DNA of 64,000 bases from Sialis fuliginosa. Its lineage: Eukaryota; Arthropoda; Insecta; Megaloptera; Sialidae. The stretch is taken from contig OY540820.1 in NCBI GenBank assembly GCA_961205875.1, positions 5,084,001 through 5,148,000 of the forward strand, given 5' to 3'. This document shows positions 11,881-23,267 of the stretch, piece after piece. The notes under the pieces were generated by a model. That model saw only the letters and a program-made list of their open reading frames with translations, was not told the origin of the DNA and made no database searches. Each line of letters begins with the position of its first letter. The first letter of the stretch is position 1. A program made the translations under genes and the position numbers.

Positions 11881-12494
11881 TCAAAAAAAATCAAAATAAT
11901 AAACAAATCAAATTCTGAAAGAAAATAACAAAACAAAAGTTCACAATTTTCAATAAAAGACACTTAATAAAATTGGGAACGAAAAAAATGTCGTTAAATA
12001 TCACGGAATGTTAGAAACGCATAAATAAGAGTAAATAAAAACTGTAAAATACAAATACCACCCTGCTTCTCCAAGTGTGTACTACATCATGATGAAAGTC
12101 TGATTTCAATATTCATAAAAAGTTTATATTCTTCCTGTTCTATATCATGTTTTTCCCAACCGCGTTCTGTCATCTTTCCGAAATATGTGGTTTTGTTTTT
12201 CATATGGTGGCTTCGAAAGTAACTGCGCGTAACCGCGAAATATCCGTGAATATTGTTCTTGTAACTGTCAGATTATGTCGTTCAGAATTTATATTTATTA
12301 TTTCTATACAGCAATACACATAAATCTATGTACAGCTATGAAATTGTTTTTACTACAATATTATAATATCTCAGATTATTTTTACATACGATTTTTCATC
12401 TAGATACTATATTTTTTATTAAGTACATAATTTGTCTTCTTTGAAAGTAATGTGTTCAATCGTATCTTTTAAAATAATATATTTGTACTGTTTT
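11881..12494. other. AT-rich interval, nothing recognised
   Basis: No gene or repeat structure identified. Confidence 0.4.
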
Positions 12495-12502
12495 AACCCA
12501 GA

Positions 12503-12885
12503 TAGAGGCGTAGCCAGAATTTTGTTTTGAAACCGATTTGGTCGGCGCGTTTTGCCTAGGACCACGAGGTTAAGGGAGGTTTAGGGGGGTCGAACAGCCA
12601 GTAGTTAAACTTTTGGGTGTTGAGGAGCAAAAAAAGCTTGAAATATAAAAAAAAAAAACATAAACAAAAGTTTTTCTTGTACAAAAAGGATTAACGACAA
12701 AGATATTAACTGTTTACCCGCTATAACAAGAGATTGCAATAAAAAAAAACAATGATATTTAAATTGTCCAATCTAAAATATAGATTTTACACCTAAGAAT
12801 ATCAATGTTTAGCCAATGAACTGATTCATTTGTTACTCTTTGTCCACGAGCTAGAGGGGTGGGGGCATGCCTGGATACGCCCATG
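12503..12885. mobile_element. hAT-like MITE (CATGGGCGTAGCC type), 383 bp
   Basis: Flanked by an exact 8-bp duplication AACCCAGA (12,495-12,502 and 12,886-12,893). The right end CTGGATACGCCCATG matches the terminal repeat of the longer relative at 40,493-41,659; the left end (TAGAGGCGTAGCCAG) is a mutated version. Internal blocks shared with the relative include GTCGGCGCGTTTTGCCTAGG and a TAGCCAATGAACTGATTCAT segment. No transposase. Confidence 0.82.
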
Positions 12886-13069
12886 AACCCAGATATGCTT
12901 GACATTTAGAGCTGGTCATGTGAGTAACTTTTGCTCACGACCACGCAAATTCACGAACAAAATATGTTCTGTTCACTGGCAGTAGGTATAATGTATCTTT
13001 TTTAAACTTCTTATAAATACAAAACTTGTCTTCTGATAAAAATTATATTTATTTTAATAGCCAAAATTA

Positions 13070-13800
13070 CCGCTTATTTCGAAAACTACAGAACCGATTT
13101 TAACGTGGTTTCACCAATAGACAAATAATTGTTCAGAGCAGGTTCTTGGCTATTTTTTTTAAATATTGCTGGTTCTATGAAACAATTGAATTGGTTTATA
13201 ATAAAAAAAATCAACAATAAGATTTTAGTGTTACCATTTGTCAAAGAATTTAATTTTTTTACTTTTTTATGGTGGGAATCGATTATATACAGTTGTACAA
13301 AAATAAAGGTTTTACAAAAACTTTTATTGTTAATCAAAGATAAGCATGATTCCTTTATTAACAATTTAATAAAACAAAAACAACTGAAGATATCAGGTGG
13401 TTATTTTCAGTGAATGTTCTGTACCACAAAATGTTTATTTTCCAAGGGTATCAACTTAAAAAACGTTAAAATTTATTAGTTATTACAGCTAAAAAATGTG
13501 TTTTCAGCCATTTTAATCAGCGTAGCGGATAAACAATTTATTTTTTTCAAAATAGAGGTTGAAGGGAATTTTATAGCTTTTATTTGAAACTTTCTTTCGT
13601 ATAATACTTATTTGGACAGCTATTTAGCAAAAATTAGAAAATCTGAAGAATTTTGCAATTGAACCACGGTTTACCCATGACGCGGACAACCATAATCGGA
13701 GTAAACTTAGGGTACTATTCTCAACCACATTTGTAACTAGTCCTGTACGTAGCAAAACTGTACCTAAAAATAATCTGTTTTAGCCTCCACAGCCTGGATT
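13070..13800 (+). repeat. Repeat family B, copy 3
   Basis: Aligns through its whole length with the + copy at 8,310-8,998, starting at GAAAACTACAGAACCGATTT and ending at TGTTTTAGCCTCCACAGCCT. It holds 94-codon and 92-codon frames on opposite strands (13,129-13,413 and 13,086-13,364); these are not conserved in the other copies and are not genes. Confidence 0.65.
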
Positions 13801-14762
13801 AATACAAGAATTTCTTAGTAGTCAACTGCGAAAAAAATAGCAGTTAGCTGAATTTTTGTATACACCTTCGTTACAGTGTTATAAATAACGTGTAAAAATT
13901 CCCCAACGATATCGTGTCGGCGTTGCAAGATATTAAAGGTCTAACGTCACAAAAAACGGTTATTCACGAATATCTCGCTTCCTATGACTCAGAGGTCAAT
14001 GGAGGTTATTATATAAATGGTGTATTATTTAATTCTTAAGAAAAAAGGTTCTTTCCACTTTTTTTTAAAACAACCGTTTTCGTGGTAGAGCGTGGAGAAA
14101 GTATGGCTATATATTTGCATGCAGTATAACGCACGCTATAGGATTTGACTATTTGTATATGACTATTTACACGTGAAAAATTACAAGATAAAAATTAAAG
14201 AGTAAATAGCAATCCGATTATAATAAAAAATCATTTTTAACCAATTTTAATCACATTTAACAGAACTACACACATAGCGATTTATGAAAAATTAAATTCT
14301 TGTCCAATTTTGTGTTCAAAATCTATATCTAAGCTTTTATCTGTGGGCCAACGGTTGGCGACCGCTATTCTAGAACGTTAAGAATTTATGTATGCTATTA
14401 AAATGTATTATATATATATGCTTTTTTAATATTTCGCCACATATCTAGAACAGTAAATGAATATAATAATTGAGATTGTATTTATAATGTTAATAATAAT
14501 GCAAATTGCAAATATATTCATTGTATTTATTGAAAAATAATTATATCATTATATGCATTTTACATTCTCTAAAATATATTATTTTCATATCAATTTTACC
14601 TTAATAGGTACAAAATTTTTATAGACAGATGGAAAGACGGACAGAGCGAAACAGTAAGGAATAAATCTATTTTAGTAGATATAATTCTTATTATAATATA
14701 CAGGTTAAAATTGTAATAATCTATGTTCATAATTGTATACAAAAAGCTGTAATTATAAAAAA
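13801..14762. other. AT-rich interval with a short shared block
   Basis: The segment 13,845-13,900 (CTGAATTTTTGTATACACCT onwards) reappears in reverse at about 16,810-16,860 inside the pogo-like element. Nothing else recognised. Confidence 0.4.
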
Positions 14763-15639
14763 CTAGCTGGGCCCACGCGGCTTCGCTCGCGTGGACTACG
14801 GAATTATTGTTTAGGATTTTAAAAATATATAGTTGAATTAATTACAAACACGATTAGTTATTAATGTAATAAAAACCAAATAACACTTAAATTACCTACC
14901 TAACAAAAACGAATCAGAACAAAAAGTAAAAATAATTTTTGTTCTATTTAAATTTAAAAGTTAATTATTGAAAACAAAATAAACAATTGACAATCAAAAG
15001 AATACTGGCCTGTTCCCTTCCCTCTGCCCTGCGCTTCTAGTTGGTACGTTCCATCGCCATACACGGGTCACCATCGCACGAATAATATTTTCCCGTATAA
15101 CATATATTTCGATATTTTCTAAACTATACGACCAAATTGGATGCTGTAAATGGCAAATTATATCTACATTAAGTACTTATGACGATGAAATCATTTATTT
15201 CGATAAGGATTAATGTTTTGCATGTCATAAGTCCACGTAAACAGAACCCAAATATTTTATGTTTTCTTAGTAACATAAAAGCAGTAATTGTGGCTTAAAT
15301 ATAAAAGTTAGACATATGGTGTCGCGGACTTAATTGTAGAACTTTTGATTCTGCACAATTCTTTAATACATTATTTTGTTCTATATTGAACGGTTTAGGC
15401 AGCGTATTACAAAACAGCGCGCCGACGGCAAAATTTTTTCCGACTTGATTTACTATTATCGTCACTGCTTAGTTGTTATGTTACCTAACGTAAAAAAATA
15501 TAGCCTATAACCTGGCCAGAGAACGTACCTATGAATTAAAAAAAAAACACGTAAATCGGATAAGTGGTTCTCGAGTGATAAGGTAACTAACGGACAGACA
15601 GACAGACAGACAGAGAGACGTTGAGCTTTATATATATAA
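14763..15639 (-). mobile_element. Non-autonomous Helitron-like element, copy 3
   Basis: This is the most complete copy. Its 3' end lies at the left: CTAG at 14,763-14,766, followed on the - strand by T, and preceded by the CGCGAGCGAAGCCGCG hairpin. The right end contains the conserved 5' region: TATAAAGCTCAACGTC, CTGTC-rich repeats and CGAGAACCACTTATCC. The first bases of the 5' end have drifted, so the TC start is not exact. About 875 bp, no coding sequence. A short GGTTCC...GGAACC inverted motif follows at 15,700-15,725. Confidence 0.75.
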
Positions 15640-15966
15640 AAAATATATTCCTGCAACCGCTCAGTTCATTTACAAGTTTAAACCTATGACACAACATAAG
15701 GGTTCCTAGTTTTCTACGGAACCCTAAAAATGGTTACTTTAGTTTCATTTGTAAAGAAGAAAAAAAATAATACAGTCGACTCTTGATAATTTGAAATGCA
15801 AGGTACCAGAAAAAAGTTCAAATTGCCGAGAGTTCAATATAATAAGAGTTCAAATAACCAAGAGGAAGTTAGGAAAAAAATCAAATAAACAAGAGTTTGA
15901 CTAAAAGTCCGTACATACATATGTACTACTTGGTCTTTATTTAAAAAGTAATACATATACTATGTA

Positions 15967-16347
15967 CAGTCGCCTGCAGAACTCGTCTGGCACCCAAAAG
16001 GCTAGAATCGCTTACAACAGATTTCAAATTTAAAGACAAACATCATCGGTTATCTTTTTCTATCAAGCTTAATATATTTAAATACTAAAATTTGGCATAT
16101 CAAATATTTATTGCCACAAAATTTACTTATACAATTTTCAATAGATAATTTAATCGTACAAATATATATATGAGTACTATAGACGAAGAGTAGTTCTTTA
16201 TCTAGCAAATGAATTTCAAAATATCTGTCTTTGTTTGATACATGGAGAAATGATTTAAATATTATAATAACCAAATGGGAGGAGCCTACTAAGTTTGTGA
16301 TAAACGAAATTGAATACAAACTGCAAGACCATTAATGCAGGTGACTG
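15967..16347. mobile_element. MITE G, copy 1, 381 bp, TA target
   Basis: Terminal inverted repeats CAGTCGCCTGCA and TGCAGGTGACTG are flanked by TA on both sides (15,965-66; 16,348-49). A near-identical copy of the same 381-bp length is at 58,357-58,737. TA duplication and CAGT ends suggest mobilisation by a Tc1/mariner-superfamily transposase. The 89-codon frame inside (16,050-16,319, -) is a by-product of the repeat. Confidence 0.88.
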
Positions 16348-17095
16348 TATACATACATGGTTGAATTGGTACATACACTTATGAATAATAAATTACGAAA
16401 TTTTGGGCCCTTCAATGCGGGTGTTCCGAGGCCTACTTTGTTAAGGAGTTTTCAAGAAATATAAATCTCGGTATGTTCTAACTACTGACAAAATTTGGAA
16501 TCTCACACATTCGTCATAATATTTACATTAGTCAAAAATTATACGTTGCGTGAGCTAGTATAGTATTTGCTTAAGTCGTATATTTTGTACCCAGTTTTCG
16601 TGAAAATTATAGCTCGTATGAAAAACTATAAAGAACCATTTTTGTAGAGAATTTTCTAATCTTCACATCGTTATATAACTTTTATTATCGTAAAATCTAT
16701 AAATACAGAGATATTTTCATAAAACTAATTATTAGCACCTTTTGTGGGCTGTAAAAAAGTATGCTCGCAAGAGATCGATGGGGACTTTTGGTACCTTATT
16801 TATAAAGACAAAATGAAGGTGTATACAAAAATTCAGCTCCCTGCGAATTTTTCCCCAGACACATCTATTTTTCGTCTAAATGTACTGGACTAATATATGG
16901 TTCAATTGGTACATACACTTATGAAAATATTAAAGATGACTAAAAACTCAATTATGTACGTAACAATGTACCTAAACAAATGACAAGTCTGTGATTATAC
17001 ATAATAAAACAAATTACAGAAGTGATTAAAAGACTTCAAATTATAGAGTGTTGGCGAATAAGATGCCGTTACTACAACTTCAAATTACCGAGGGG

Positions 17096-17650
17096 CAGTG
17101 CCGGATTAACTATGTAGCAGGAGTAGCAAATACTACGGGCCCCGCGTCTTTGGGGGCCCCGCGGATACCGTCCAATGATTGTTACGAAGTGTCTAAATCT
17201 ACAGTAATGATTAATTTAATTTTAGGGTTTCCAAACTCGACTTAATTTAATCGAAAAATCGATTTTTAAAGCTCCGATATTTGATTTTTTTAATCGATTT
17301 TTCAAAATTTGCTCACATTAAACGCCTCGAGTGACACCCGTCTCATTTGTTAATAAAATAAACCCTATTTACCTCCATTTTTTTGGTTATTTAAAGCTTC
17401 TAAGGGGTAAAATGTCTGATAAATTGAATAAATTGACTTATTTTTTGGTAATTGTCAAGTTTATAAGGGGTAATAACCGTACAATTTATTAAAAAAAAAA
17501 AATAGAGCCCACTGATATTTTTTCTGTCGTAAAAAATTCGCAAGGAGTGCACTCGCTTAATGCACAAAAAATAAATCCTATTGATTTTTTCGGAGGGGGG
17601 GGGGGGGGCACCATCGATTGAGTCACCTTAAGTGACTTAATCCAGCACTG
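17096..17650. mobile_element. hAT-like element, 555 bp, near-perfect 8-bp TSD
   Basis: Ends CAGTGCCGGATTAA and TTAATCCAGCACTG (reverse complements with one mismatch). Flanks CCGAGGGG (17,088-17,095) and CCGAGGGA (17,651-17,658) agree at 7 of 8 positions. Contains GGGCCCCGCG blocks near the left end and a G run at 17,595-17,607. It lies inside the pogo-like element. No transposase. Confidence 0.8.
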
Positions 17651-17804
17651 CCGAGGGAACGATGATACATAGATTTTTTTCAATTTATCGAGTGTTTTTC
17701 AGGTGACCGAAAAAAACTTCAACTTATTGAGAGATTCAAACTATCGAATGTCAAATTATCGAGAATCGACTGTGTAAGCATTCGTGTTTTTGTACGTTTT
17801 TAGG

Positions 17805-18480
17805 GTTCTGAAGAAACCCTATTAATCCCACTTTGTCGTCCGTCGTAAACTATATAAGCTAGAAACTTGAAATTTTTACTGAAGATGTGAAATGATGCCC
17901 TCTATTAAAAAATGTACACATTTATTGAAAAAATAATTTTCCAAGGGGCGCAATAAAGAGCTAAAGCTAGGTAAAAAAATATTTTTTTTATACCAAGGCA
18001 TGTGGCACGTTAAAATGTATAACCAAAAAAGCAGAATTTGGCCTTTTTTCTAATTTTTTTCTAAATTAAAAATAGTGCTTGCAGGGGTCTTTAAATCAAA
18101 TCCAAAAAAAAACAAAAAATGTGTATACCAAACGGGTATCAAAATGTAGATCTCAATCAGTAGATTTTTTAAACTTAAAAATGGCGCCACCAGGGGGCTA
18201 AATGCAATATTTTATTTTGTCCCCTTCTCATCTAACTTTGTAACTACTGGCTCAAAAAATCTGAAGAAAAAAATTGGCAATGAGGCTTTAGTGGGATTAC
18301 CAACGACAAATACTAAAGTCAACAATATAATTTTAAATTTTGGAATTATAGGGAGGGGTGTCAGAATTTTTTTAGTTTTATTTTCATGTCTAGGCATGTT
18401 GGGTGTCGAAATATACATCTCAATTAGTAGAATATGACCTTTTTTTTATAACTCAAAAATGGTGCCTGTAAGTGGCTCCA
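17805..18480 (-). repeat. Repeat family F, copy 2
   Basis: Inverted relative to copy 1 at 10.9-11.9 kb and collinear with it. It begins with AGGGTTCTGAAGAAACCCT and contains CATGTGGCACGTTAAAATG, CCACCAGGGGGCTAAATGC and a GGATTACCAACGACAAATAC block. The 68-codon frame at 18,212-18,418 (-) runs through repeat sequence and is not called. Confidence 0.6.
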
Positions 18481-18875
18481 AACAGTCCACGTATTACGTA
18501 CTTCGGAACCCTTATGGCATACACTCATGTATGTCTTGCCCGAATTACTACACGTTCTTTTCTAATTCTAACACTTGCAATGTGTGTGGTACGGTTAAAC
18601 ATCGACAGAAGTCCTATGTGAGCCCAAGTCGTCGTAATCTCCAAGGGGAATAATCAGAAATCGTACACGTTCGAGTGTGTTCTATCGTACAGATTGAACA
18701 TTTCGCGAGAACCAATCAGTATAATGGAATCTATACCACAGCCGCAATGTACATTGTTGTTGTCGTCTTTGTAATACCTACGCCATACTTCCAATATTAC
18801 ACGGTTAATGCTACATAAAATATCTGCCATGGATGTAACGGGACTTTTTTTTATACCTTTCTTCCAAAAATACAT
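18481..18875 (-). other. GC-balanced stretch with weak open frames
   Basis: Composition rises to near 40% GC. On the - strand, 18,654-18,875 encodes 73 codons including SMADILCSINRVILEVWRRY and CGCGIDSIILIGSREMF; on the + strand, 18,459-18,653 has 64 codons with four cysteines (SCMSCPNYY, TCNVCGTV). Neither is recognised. One may be a degraded exon of a gene or transposon; they overlap only at the edges. Codon support is too short to decide. Confidence 0.2.
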
Positions 18876-19007
18876 CTAATAAATAATAATTCTTTTTTTA
18901 CACCAAGCCACAAAACTGCTGTTATGAGAAAATAGTATTAAATTGTTTCGTAAAACATTAAAATAATATAAACTTAATTATCTGGAAAAAATTAATCAAT
19001 TTCGAAG

Positions 19008-19571
19008 TAAGGTACCAGTCTTGGCAAGGACCCCGTAATGGTTATTTTTTAATTAAATGTACATAATTAGAAATATGTATTGGTATTTGATTACTGCCAT
19101 TTCTGAATATTAATCTATATACATTTAACTATCTTACAGCGTGATTTGATGACAATCGGCCGATAGGTGTCAAAATGGTGGACATTTAAACTAATTATTA
19201 GTATAATTTATTTATTAATTATTATATTGTCATAGCAACTGTTTTACATTGTTTTAAATTTGACGATTCTTTCTTTTATATCTTTAGTGTCGTACTTATT
19301 ATTATGTAATCATTAGCAAGTTTCCATCACTGCGTGCTCATTACTGGTTTTACTTTAACCATTACTGGAGAAAAAAACATAAATAAAATAAAAGATTATA
19401 ATTTAAGAAAACAAACTATATTTGCGGACTTTGGTATAATTAAATTAATTAAATAAAGAGTTACTTGTTTTATAAGTAACATGAGTTCATGATAACTATA
19501 AAAAAAGCTCGTCAATCACAAAAACGGTAAACCTTGTTCTTATAGTAGCCATAACTGGTGCCAGTACCTTA
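19008..19571 (+). mobile_element. MITE C, copy 1, full length (564 bp)
   Basis: Ends TAAGGTACCAGTCTTGG and GGTGCCAGTACCTTA form imperfect inverted repeats based on TAAGGTAC(TGG)CACCAGT. TA duplication is likely, the element proper starting AGGTAC. Landmarks inside are GATGACAATCGGCCGATAGG, CACTGCGTGCTCATTACTGG, and a hairpin around GTTACTTGTTTTATAAGTAA. At least ten full or partial copies are in this window. No coding capacity. Confidence 0.82.
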
Positions 19572-20107
19572 TACCGTTACGCTTTTCTCAAATTGTACGA
19601 ACAATTATGTTCCATATAATATTTACATTTGATATTAAACTACTAAAAGTTAAGAAAACACTGTTTTTAGAAGTTACAAAACACGTCACAATTAAAATTA
19701 TTAATTTATCATTTGCATGACAAACTATTAAAGTTAATTAATTTCTATCGGTGAATTAGTTTATTGTGAAACAAAAACTGTACCCTATACATGCACTAAA
19801 CGTAATAACTCTTTAATTACAGCAGTTACGACATATAATACAAGATTGAATTAACTGAATTAATTGGTTTTCATTGACTATAAGATGACAAAATCCGTTA
19901 GAGAGAAACTCCATTTGAACGTGGAAACGTAACAAGAATTGCTTATGTTAGGGCCAGAAATAGCTGCGTTATCAAAGACATACGTGCCTTTAAGTTGCTT
20001 GATTGGAAGGAATATTATATACAATATACATATTAATATAAGTTTAATTTATCATATATATAATAGAGAGAATAATCTAAATAGGACATTATTGTGTTGA
20101 TGAAATA
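19572..20107. other. AT-rich interval, nothing recognised
   Basis: No gene or terminal repeat seen. Confidence 0.4.
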
Positions 20108-20115
20108 TAGCTGTA

Positions 20116-20495
20116 CAGTGGTGTAGATAGCTTTTTGTGATGGGGGGGGGGGGGGGGGGTAAATAAAAAAAAAAAGTTCGTGGGCCTCCAAAATATGCAA
20201 AATTAAAAAAAATTATTATTATTATTTTGAATTGAATGACCTTTTTTTTGATCATATACTTAGATAAACTGTAGTTAGTCTACCTCTTATTACTAAAAAA
20301 AAGGTCGTCCAATTGAAAATTAAGCAACAACTGAAAACCTTTTTTTTTACTCTTAATTTACTCAATTTTTCCTATTTACTTAGTTTAAACAAAATTGTCT
20401 AAGTTAAAAAAATGTCTTTGAATTTTCTCATGAAGTAGACTCATGGGAGGTGATTGATTACCTTGATCCCCCCCCCCCCCCCTATCTACGCACTG
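20116..20495. mobile_element. hAT-like MITE with poly-G/poly-C tracts, 8-bp TSD
   Basis: CAGTGGTGTAGATAGC (left) and CTATCTACGCACTG (right) are the ends; the exact 8-bp duplication TAGCTGTA lies at 20,108-20,115 and 20,496-20,503. About 25 bp inside the left end is a run of roughly 19 G (20,141-20,159); inside the right end a run of 14-15 C (20,468-20,482). The same design is seen at 40,143-40,447 and 59,891-60,325. No coding sequence. Confidence 0.88.
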
Positions 20496-20503
20496 TAGCT
20501 GTA

Positions 20504-21594
20504 GTATGTGTAACTCCTACATAGTGATGTAAAAGTGCCTAATTTTTAAAAACTATTTTATGATGATCTTACGTGTATCCTATTTACAAAAAAATACTTA
20601 TTTCTTCAGAAAATAAAGGTTTAATCACTAAAATTGACTCTCTTAAAACTAATTTTGAATTTGACGCCAAAACGCTCGCAGGTGTCATGGCGCATTTTTG
20701 ACGTCACGCCTATGTAAAGATTCCTTGTCAACAATAATAAATCTTTGTTCCATCGCAAACGTTTCTCGGTTTTAGTTTTCGTAACACAAAACTGAGCAAA
20801 TTGATAATTTAAAACCACAAAATAATTTATAAACAGTGCAGATATTAATTAAACAAAATAATACTTAATTAGCCGTGACGTCATCCACTCTGACTGGTGT
20901 TTTATCTAACATGGCGGATTGCTGTATTTTGTATTTTTATTTGAACAAAAATCATATTAATCTTGCTTTTAATACAAAAATAAATACATTTTTTAGAATC
21001 TGTTTAACCTATTTCATTATTTAAAATCATAATTTCAGTGATACTTTGTTACTGGCATCATGCCTACTTTCAGTTTCAAATCTAGTGTGAAAATTTTTAA
21101 ATTTTGAAAAGTTTTGATTCATTCAAAAAAATATATTTTCATGAAATTTTACATTACTACTTCTACGCCTATTGTTTTTTTATAGAGTAAGCATAGTGTT
21201 GCATCCCCCCACCACATCCTCTCGTTCCTGGATGATCAGTTCATCGAGTTGATCATTAAAAAAACATTTCTTTACTCTAATAATTAAAAATATATTTTTT
21301 TTAAACGATACAATTTTTTAACCAAATATAACAAGAACAAATGGGGTTTTAACAATACTAATGATTAAATAATTCCTATTTTTTAATCCGTACTATGGAA
21401 TTTATAAAATTTAAAAATTCGATCTTTTCTTAAGAAAAATTATAAATTACATTGCTTGTACTTTTTTCTTAAAAATTAATAATTTTTACAATAATTTGAA
21501 GAAAATATTTAAGAAAAATAGATAGTTTGAAATAAACATCCATCACTTGCACCTTACAAAAGGTTTTCTGAGTTACTTGTTAGTAGGAAGTTGG
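20504..21594. other. AT-rich interval, no gene
   Basis: Blocks such as GACGTCACGCC (20,700) and ACGTCATCC (20,879) with ATGGCGCATTTT and ATGGCGGATTGC nearby resemble those near 28,065 (GACGTCACGCAACATGGCG), so part is probably an unclassified dispersed repeat. The frame at 20,621-20,818 lies in it and is not called. Confidence 0.4.
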
Positions 21595-21596
21595 CT

Positions 21597-21690
21597 AATA
21601 CAGTGGAACCTCGTTAGTACGTTTTTAAAGGGACTGGAGGGAAAACACACAATAACAAGAAAAATATACTAACGAAATATTTTAACATTT
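21597..21690 (+). mobile_element. pogo/Tigger-like terminus, single end
   Basis: TACAGTGGAACCTCGTTAGT is a classic Tigger/pogo-type end following TA. Only this end is present; the element is cut off by the MITE C fragment starting near 21,697. Confidence 0.5.
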
Positions 21691-21696
21691 AATTGT

Positions 21697-22055
21697 TTTT
21701 TTAAATTATAGCCTTTTATATTGTTTATATTTTTTCTCTAGTAATGAGCACGCAGTGATGAATACTCGCTAAAAATTACAAAATGATATGTAGGTACTAC
21801 GATACAAAATATATTAAAGAAACAATGTAAAGCTGTTACTAAGATAATATAATTATTAATAAATAAATTATACTAATAATTAGTTAAATGGTCACCATTT
21901 TGACACCTATTGGCCGATTGTCATCAAATCACGCTGTAAGACAGTTAAATGTATTTATTCAGAAATGGTAGTAATCAAATATTCACAAATATTTCTAATT
22001 CAGTACATTTAATTTAAAAAAGCCATTACTGGGGTCATATCTAAGTAGTACCTTA
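21697..22055 (-). mobile_element. MITE C, copy 2, truncated
   Basis: Reverse-strand copy that retains TGGCCGATTGTCATCAAATC and one end (TACCTTA at 22,049-22,055) but lacks about 200 bp of the other end. Confidence 0.75.
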
Positions 22056-22869
22056 TATTCCTTGTTTACTATTTGAACTTATTAATTAACTGATACAATA
22101 TAATACGTTTTAGTTTATTATTTAATATTTATATTAATTTTACTAGCGTTATTCCTAAAATTACCCAAAATTATTTCATTTCATTATCCTACAAATTGAA
22201 ATTATGAAATAACCAAATTATATATTGAATTTATAAAGAAAAAGCCAGTATTCAAAATACATTCCAATAGGTAGGTATATAAATTCTATCTTCTTATAGT
22301 TTAAGAGATAAATAGAGTGACACAAACAACAAATTCGAAACTGTATGGAAGCCATCTTAGTTAGAAATCGACTCAATAATGTCAAGAAATTGAAAGAGCT
22401 CAACAAATAATCTATTACAAAGACGCGGAATACAAATGGGTTCATTTCAATACAATTTCTTTCAAAAGAGGATCGATTTCATTGTACTACACAAGGGATA
22501 TATTCGGATATACATTTTCGCACTCGGCCTTCCTTCAAAGGATACAGCACAGTAATTCTCCTCGCTTGTGCAAATGTTAATTTTACGTCTTAAAAGAAAA
22601 TAATTATAAAGTTCAATTCAAATAGAAAAAGTGTTTATGTATAAATAACGTATTTTCTTATTATATGGAAAACTTTCTTATTATATACTGTAGCTACAAG
22701 CAAGTTTTGTTGAATGTTTTTATTAATAACTTTTGCAATATTAAATTACTTACATTATTAATAGTAGTAAGTATAAAATGTATATTATATTTTATATAGT
22801 GTGTTCCATAAGTCTCGAATCATAGGGGTTGGTAGTTTCTATTATGTTTCATACAAAAATATCAAGGTT
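22056..22869. other. AT-rich interval, nothing recognised
   Basis: A 75-codon frame at 22,218-22,445 (-) is AT-rich and unsupported. Confidence 0.35.
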
Positions 22870-23110
22870 AAAAAAATCTATTGAATGATGAGGTGTCGAG
22901 ATATTAACTATTCAACTCATTTGTAAATTTATCAATTTTAATTTGTTTATAATAGGGGAAGGGTGTCTCGACGGTCTTAGGGCATTTGACAGTCTTAAAG
23001 TTAATGATGTAAGCTATATAGACCGGGAACTAGAAGGAAGTGAGTGGACATATTATGACAACCGGCAACTACATATGTTCAGATTCGTATACCTGAGAAC
23101 TCAAAGAACA
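22870..23110. repeat. Repeat containing the empty target site of MITE H
   Basis: The sequence around 22,925-23,010 matches the reverse complement of the flanks of the MITE H copy at 35,568-35,899. Here the flanks are joined without the element, as GTCTTAAAGTTAATGATGTA with a single TTA at 22,995-22,997. This is therefore a related site that never received the insertion. To its right a 33-codon stretch (to about 23,112) reads without stop but is too short to call. Confidence 0.75.
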
Positions 23111-23267
23111 TAAAAAGTCAAGGTGCCAGTCGGTACTTGGGTGCAATATTTTTAAAGCGCGAAAAGGCCCTACAAAAGGAAAAAAATGTTTTTTTAATTC
23201 AACACTTTTTTGTATCATCATTAGGTCTTTCCGCTTAAAAAGGTCCTCCCTAACAAAAAAAAATGTT

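Larger units (their letters stand above)
15773..17772. mobile_element. pogo/Tigger-like element, composite with two insertions
   Basis: Ends are CAGTCGACTCTTGATAATTT (left) and CAAATTATCGAGAATCGACTG in reverse (right), i.e. inverted repeats of about 20 bp. CAGTCGACTC...GATAATT ends are typical of pogo-type Tc1/mariner elements. The left flank is TA; the right flank is TG, a one-base departure from the expected TA. Further TTCAAAT/ATTATCGAG motifs are repeated inside both ends. MITE G (15,967-16,347) and a hAT-type element (17,096-17,650) sit within it; removing them leaves about 1.05 kb. A direct repeat (GGTACATACACTTATGAA) occurs at 16,368 and 16,908. No transposase frame survives. Confidence 0.65.

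Noticed and set aside
13086-13413. Overlapping frames in family B copy 3
   Set aside because: Not preserved in the two other copies of the repeat.
16050-16319. 89-codon frame in MITE G
   Set aside because: Lies wholly in a non-autonomous element, and the matching region of copy 2 is not open over the same length.
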